This document shows, piece by piece, positions 59,696 through 64,000 of a DNA stretch of 64,000 bases (position 1 is its first letter; the number at the start of each line of letters is the position of its first letter). The stretch lies in the NCBI RefSeq assembly GCF_024734385.1, contig NZ_JANHAP010000005.1:124001-188000 (forward strand). The letters run 5' to 3'. Made by a program: the position numbers and the translations under genes. The stretch comes from Dasania sp. GY-MA-18 (GTDB taxonomy: Bacteria > Pseudomonadota > Gammaproteobacteria > Pseudomonadales > Dasaniaceae). The notes below the pieces were generated by a model that saw only the letters and a list, made by a program, of their open reading frames with translations, had not been told where the DNA came from and searched no databases.

Positions 59696-61006
59696 TTGAA
59701 CCCGGTAAAAGTAGGACTCTGTGGCTTAGGCACCGTAGGTGCGGGAACTCTTAAAGTATTAGCGCGTAACGCTGCTGAAATTTCAGCGCGCTCAGGTTGC
59801 GATATACAAATCACCCACATAGGTCAGCGTCGTGAAAACCCCGACATTGATACCGGTACGATTACCATTAGCCGCGATATTTTTGATGTTGCCGCCGACC
59901 CCGAAATTGATATTTTAGTTGAGCTGATAGGCGGCACTACTGTAGCCAAAGAGCTAGTGCTAACCGCTATTGCCAATGGCAAGCACATAGTTACCGCCAA
60001 CAAAGCGCTAATCGCCGAGCACGGCAACGAAATTTTTGCCGCTGCTAACGCCAAGGGCGTCAATGTGGCCTTTGAAGCTGCTGTAGCCGGTGGTATCCCC
60101 ATTATTAAAGCCATACGCGAAGGTTTGTCTGCTAATAAAATTGAGTGGCTGGCGGGCATCATCAACGGTACCGGTAACTTTATTCTGACCGAAATGCGCG
60201 ACAAAGGCCGCGACTTTGCCGATGTGTTAGCCCAGGCTCAGGCGCTAGGCTATGCCGAAGCAGACCCCACTTTTGACGTAGAGGGCATAGATGCCGCGCA
60301 CAAATTAGTCATCTTAGCTTCACTGGCTTTTGGCATACCGCTACAGTTTGATAAGGCCTTTACTGAAGGCATTAGCAAAATTACCACCGAAGATATGGGC
60401 TATGCCGAAGAGCTGGGCTACCGCATTAAACACCTAGGTGTAGCGCGCAAAACCGAGCAGGGCGTAGAGATGCGGGTGCACCCCACACTCATACCCAAGA
60501 AGCGTTTAATTGCCAATGTTAACGGCGTAATGAATGCCGTGCTGGTAAAAGGTGACGCGGTAGGCCCCACCCTATATTACGGTGCTGGTGCGGGCAGCGA
60601 GCCCACGGCCTCCTCGGTTATTGCCGACATAGTCGATGTGGCGCGTACTTTAACTGCCGACCCCGAGCACAAGGTGCCTTACCTAAGCTACCAACAGGGC
60701 GAATTAAGCAATGCCCCGGTACTGCCCATAGAAGAAACCGTTAGCGCCCATTACCTGCGCATGACCGTGGATGATAAACCTGGCGTAATGAATGAAATCT
60801 CCAAGATTTTTGCCGCAGCCGGTATTAGCATAGAGGCCATCATCCAAAAAGAGCAGGAAGAAGAGGACGAGACTACCGTACCTTTAATACTGGTCACTAA
60901 CCGCGTGATAGAAAAGCAACTTAACCGGGTGGTAGCAGAGATAGAAAGCCTGGATTTTGTTTACGCCCCAGTCACCCGTATACGCGTAGAATCATTAGCC
61001 GGTTAA
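59696..61006 (+). CDS. hom: homoserine dehydrogenase
   Basis: 436 residues from the TTG at 59696 (GAGG 9 bases upstream), which gives the normal family length and puts the Rossmann motif at the N-terminus: VKVGLCGLGTVGAGTL. TANKALIAEHG and AGIINGTGNFILTEM are catalytic blocks, and a C-terminal ACT domain (about 355-436) gives threonine feedback. Reduces aspartate semialdehyde to homoserine; followed by thrC. Confidence 0.95.
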   Translation: MNPVKVGLCGLGTVGAGTLKVLARNAAEISARSGCDIQITHIGQRRENPDIDTGTITISRDIFDVAADPEIDILVELIGGTTVAKELVLTAIANGKHIVTANKALIAEHGNEIFAAANAKGVNVAFEAAVAGGIPIIKAIREGLSANKIEWLAGIINGTGNFILTEMRDKGRDFADVLAQAQALGYAEADPTFDVEGIDAAHKLVILASLAFGIPLQFDKAFTEGISKITTEDMGYAEELGYRIKHLGVARKTEQGVEMRVHPTLIPKKRLIANVNGVMNAVLVKGDAVGPTLYYGAGAGSEPTASSVIADIVDVARTLTADPEHKVPYLSYQQGELSNAPVLPIEETVSAHYLRMTVDDKPGVMNEISKIFAAAGISIEAIIQKEQEEEDETTVPLILVTNRVIEKQLNRVVAEIESLDFVYAPVTRIRVESLAG

Positions 61007-61052
61007 TCCGCGTCGATTAACCGCCTTTAAAAGAGTTTAAGAAGACAGCACT

Positions 61053-62450
61053 ATGAAATATATCAGCACCCGTGGCCAAGCACCGGCACTGAATTTTGAA
61101 GAAGTATTATTAACCGGCCTGGCCCCCGATGGTGGCCTGTATGTGCCCGAGCAATTACCGCAGTTTTCCCTAGATGAAATCGCCGGCTGGGCCACACTTA
61201 GCTATACCGATTTAGCGTTTAAAATTGTGCAGCCCTTTGTGGGCGGTTGCATACCCGATGCCGATTTAAAAGCCATCATCGACGACACCTATGTAGATTT
61301 TCGCCACCCTGCGGTTGCGCCTTTAGTGCAGCTGGATAAAAACGAATGGGTATTGGAATTATTCCAAGGCCCCACCTTGGCTTTTAAAGATTTTGCCCTA
61401 CAAATGCTGGGCCGCTTGCTGGACTATGTATTAGAGCGCAAGCAGCAAAAAGTTGTGATTATGGGGGCTACTTCCGGTGATACCGGTTCAGCGGCCATAC
61501 AGGGCTGTAAGCGTTGCAGCAATATCGATATTTTTATCTTGCATCCACATCAGCGAGTTTCCGATGTGCAGCGCAAGCAAATGACTACCGTTACCGAAGG
61601 CAATATTCACAATATTGCGGTAGAGGGTAACTTTGACGATTGCCAAAGCATGGTTAAAGCCAGCTTTAACGATAAGCGCTTTTTACCTGCCGATAGACAA
61701 CTGGTTGCGGTTAACTCCATCAACTGGGCGCGCATCATGGCGCAAATCGTTTACTATTTTTACGCGGCACTGGCCTTGGGTGGCCCGCACCGCAAAGTGG
61801 CTTTCTCTGTGCCCACCGGTAATTTTGGCGATATTTACGCCGGTTACCTGGCATCAAAAATGGGCTTGCCTATAGATCAGTTAGTGGTAGCCACTAATAA
61901 AAACGATATATTGCACCGCTGTATTTCTAATAACGATTTTTCTAAGCAGCAATTAGAGCACACCTTGTCGCCCTCTATGGATATCGTTATCTCTAGCAAC
62001 TTCGAGCGCATGTTGTTTGATTGTTATGATAGAGACGGCGCGGCCATTAAAGATTTAATGGAGCGCTTCCAAACCGAAGATGTAAAAATCACCGATGCGG
62101 CTTTTGCTAATGTGCGTGATTTGTTCGATAGCCATGCAGTAGACGATGAGCAAACCGTTAAAACGATTGCCGAAGTCTATGAAGCGTCTGAATACTTATT
62201 AGACCCGCATTCAGCTATAGGGGTAGAGGCAGCCCGCGCCGCCAGACGCAATAGCGATGTGCCCATGGTGACTTTAGCCACAGCGCACCCCGCTAAGTTT
62301 CCAGAGGCAGTGATGAAAGCAGGCTACCCGCATGAGCCAGCCTTGCCGCATCATATGGCCGACCTGTTTGAGTTACCCGAGCGCTGCACGGTGTTACCTA
62401 ATGACTTGGCGCAAGTGCATAAGTTTGTGGTGGACAACATCACCGCTTAA
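61053..62450 (+). CDS. thrC: threonine synthase
   Basis: 465 residues. TLAFKDFALQMLGRLL contains the PLP lysine, ATSGDTGSAAIQGC the phosphate-binding loop, and SVPTGNFGDIYAGYLASKMGLP another family block. Converts phosphohomoserine to threonine; hom-thrC operon with a 46-base gap. Confidence 0.96.
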   Translation: MKYISTRGQAPALNFEEVLLTGLAPDGGLYVPEQLPQFSLDEIAGWATLSYTDLAFKIVQPFVGGCIPDADLKAIIDDTYVDFRHPAVAPLVQLDKNEWVLELFQGPTLAFKDFALQMLGRLLDYVLERKQQKVVIMGATSGDTGSAAIQGCKRCSNIDIFILHPHQRVSDVQRKQMTTVTEGNIHNIAVEGNFDDCQSMVKASFNDKRFLPADRQLVAVNSINWARIMAQIVYYFYAALALGGPHRKVAFSVPTGNFGDIYAGYLASKMGLPIDQLVVATNKNDILHRCISNNDFSKQQLEHTLSPSMDIVISSNFERMLFDCYDRDGAAIKDLMERFQTEDVKITDAAFANVRDLFDSHAVDDEQTVKTIAEVYEASEYLLDPHSAIGVEAARAARRNSDVPMVTLATAHPAKFPEAVMKAGYPHEPALPHHMADLFELPERCTVLPNDLAQVHKFVVDNITA

Positions 62451-62455
62451 TCATT

Positions 62456-62481
62456 AAAGGCCGGTCTTACCGGCCTTTTTT
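62456..62481 (+). terminator. Rho-independent terminator after thrC
   Basis: AAAGGCCGGT-CTT-ACCGGCC-T6, starting 5 bases after the thrC stop. Confidence 0.92.
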
Positions 62482-62508
62482 AATTACGGTATATAGTGCT
62501 TAGTGCTT

Positions 62509-62534
62509 GTCATACCGGCGAACGCCGGTATCCA
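62509..62534. repeat. REP-like intergenic palindrome
   Basis: GTCATACCGGCGAACGCCGG followed by TATCCA: a perfect 9 bp stem around AA, flanked by GTC and CCA, similar in form to the dispersed GTCATTCC...GGAATCCA repeats of many proteobacteria. Confidence 0.6.
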
Positions 62535-62590
62535 CGGTCAGATTATTAATACGCCTTGCTGAAATTAATCGAATAATTATTAGGTGGCTT

Positions 62591-64000
62591 ATGCCCATAA
62601 TAAAACAACGCCAATACGATTTATCAGATACCCAATTCACCGAAGCAACACCGGCTCTGCTGCAGCAAATCTATGCCGCCAGAGGGGTGTTGAGTGATCA
62701 AGATGCTCAGCATGAGCTGAAAGATTTACTGCCGCCGCAGTTAATGAAAGGTTGGTCGCAGGCCGCTGCCATAATTGCAGACCATATAGTGCAGCAAAAA
62801 CATATTTTAATCGTTGGTGATTTCGATTGCGATGGTGCGACCAGCAGTGCGGTGGCGGTGAGTGCATTGGCTGATATGGGGGCTAAGTTTGTAGACTTCT
62901 TAGTGCCCAACCGCTTTGAATATGGTTATGGCTTAACTCCTGAAATTGTGCAGGTGGCCAAGCAAAAAAATCCCGATTTAATTATTACCGTCGATAACGG
63001 TATCTCCAGTATTGATGGCGTGGCCACGGCCAATCAACTGGGCATACAGGTGGTTGTGACTGATCACCATTTGGCTGGCCAGCACTTGCCTGAGGCGGCG
63101 GCTATAGTTAACCCCAACCAACCTGGCTGCGATTTCCCCAGTAAAAACCTGGCGGGGGTCGGGGTGATTTTTTATGTAATGTCGGGGGTGCGGGCGCAGT
63201 TGCGCGAGCGCAATTGGTTTGCGACAAATAATATTGTCGAGCCCAATATGGCCGAGTATTTAGATTTAGTGGCCCTAGGCACAGTGGCCGACGTAGTGCC
63301 GCTGGATAAAAATAATCGCATCTTAGTCGCGCAGGGTATAGGCCGCATACGCAGTGGCCGAGTGCGCCCCGGCATAAAAGCTTTATTAGAAGTCGCCAAT
63401 AGAAGCCTGCACCGTTTAGTGGCCGCAGACTTTGGTTTTGCCATAGGGCCACGCTTAAATGCGGCTGGTCGCTTAGATGATATGAGCATAGGCATACAGT
63501 GTTTGTTGGCAGCTAACGAGTACAGCGCCCGCGAGCTGGCCCAGCAAATGGATGAGTTAAATCACGATAGGCGTGCCATAGAGTCGGGTATGCAGCAAGA
63601 GGCCATGCGCAGCCTGGCAAAAATTAGTTTAGATGATAGCGATATGCCTTATGGCCTGTGTTTGTATCAAGCGGATTGGCATCAAGGGGTGATAGGCATA
63701 TTAGCCTCGCGCATAAAAGATCATTACCATCGCCCCGTAATCGTTTTTGCCGATGCCGAAGATGATGGTGGCCCGCAGCAAATTAAAGGCTCGGCGCGCT
63801 CTATTGTAGGCCTGCATATACGCGATGCGCTAGATGCGGTAGCGGCCAAACACCCGCATTTGCTCAGCAAGTTTGGCGGCCATAGCATGGCCGCAGGCAT
63901 GAGTTTATATAAAGAGCATTACCCCGATTTTGCCCGCGCCTTTGATGCCGAGGTAAGGCGACAACTTAGCGAGGATGATTTGCAGGCGGTATTGCTGACC
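62591..64000 (+). CDS. recJ: single-strand DNA exonuclease RecJ, 3' end outside the window
   Basis: 470 codons present from the ATG at 62591 (GGTGGC upstream). It degrades single strands 5' to 3' in recombination and mismatch repair. LIVGDFDCDGATSS is motif I with the metal-binding Asp residues, VDNGIS and VVTDHHLAG (DHH) follow, and FAIGPRLNAAGRLDDMSIG and GGHSMAAGMS are later motifs. No stop before the window end. hom-thrC-recJ order is common in gammaproteobacteria. Confidence 0.95.
   Translation, partial: MPIIKQRQYDLSDTQFTEATPALLQQIYAARGVLSDQDAQHELKDLLPPQLMKGWSQAAAIIADHIVQQKHILIVGDFDCDGATSSAVAVSALADMGAKFVDFLVPNRFEYGYGLTPEIVQVAKQKNPDLIITVDNGISSIDGVATANQLGIQVVVTDHHLAGQHLPEAAAIVNPNQPGCDFPSKNLAGVGVIFYVMSGVRAQLRERNWFATNNIVEPNMAEYLDLVALGTVADVVPLDKNNRILVAQGIGRIRSGRVRPGIKALLEVANRSLHRLVAADFGFAIGPRLNAAGRLDDMSIGIQCLLAANEYSARELAQQMDELNHDRRAIESGMQQEAMRSLAKISLDDSDMPYGLCLYQADWHQGVIGILASRIKDHYHRPVIVFADAEDDGGPQQIKGSARSIVGLHIRDALDAVAAKHPHLLSKFGGHSMAAGMSLYKEHYPDFARAFDAEVRRQLSEDDLQAVLLT

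Overview
The window is a piece of a gammaproteobacterial chromosome interrupted by one nearly complete prophage. The host genes look like a marine Cellvibrionales-type or related gammaproteobacterium. The order ffh-rpsP-rimM-trmD-rplS, then xerD-dsbC-hom-thrC-recJ, together with queA-tgt, is typical of Pseudomonas/Cellvibrio-like lineages, and the left edge is a TonB-dependent receptor. This placement rests on gene order and protein resemblance recalled from memory, not on a search.

Layout: 3-1838 is the C-terminal part of a TonB-dependent receptor. 1839-2790 is a non-coding host stretch full of paired hairpin repeats. 2791-46512 (about 43.7 kb) is a siphovirus prophage bounded by a 7-base direct repeat, TGGTACC. 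The right copy is the 3' end of a tRNA-Leu(CAA) gene on the minus strand. From 46506 rightwards the host resumes: tRNA-Leu, a small GNAT protein, queA, tgt, a Nudix hydrolase, a DUF1289 protein, a CorB-like CBS protein, a CcsA/YpjD-like membrane protein, ffh, rpsP, rimM, trmD, rplS, xerD, two dsbC-like genes, hom, thrC and the start of recJ.

Prophage plan, left to right: packaging and head genes (terminase, portal, a holin/DUF5675 lysis pair, a MuF head protein fused to a metallopeptidase-like domain, two zinc-finger proteins, and a protease-scaffold-capsid fusion); connectors and a tail terminator-like gene; two large adhesin-like genes inserted in the tail cluster, one with a signal peptide; tail tube, a -1 frameshifting tail chaperone pair, tape measure and a lambda M-L-K-I-J tail-tip block; tail fibre genes; a SET-domain gene; then a divergent immunity region (CI-like repressor with a membrane protein on the minus strand, a ribbon-helix-helix protein in the cro position, three palindromic operators between them). 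After that comes an accessory block with a GroES homologue, a tyrosine recombinase catalytic domain, a cupin and CsrA. Next is a run of six small genes separated by integron attC-like sites. Replication follows (toprim primase-helicase and an iteron-rich AT-rich segment), then a XerC/D-like recombinase, a Mor-like regulator and a large serine recombinase that reads through the attachment site into the tRNA.

The most notable observation is the array at 36763-38990: several short promoterless genes, all on one strand, each closed by a site with the R''-L''/L'-R' architecture of integron attC sites, inside a phage genome and with no recognisable integron integrase. Two of the cassette genes appear to take their start codon from the recombination box itself (GTTATG). 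A second notable point is that the large serine recombinase should have a different C-terminus in the integrated and excised forms of the phage. Other points of interest are the MuF-metallopeptidase fusion, the phage SET protein, the CsrA gene behind a structured leader carrying GGA motifs, and a 29-base hairpin element found in front of two separate morphogenesis transcription units.
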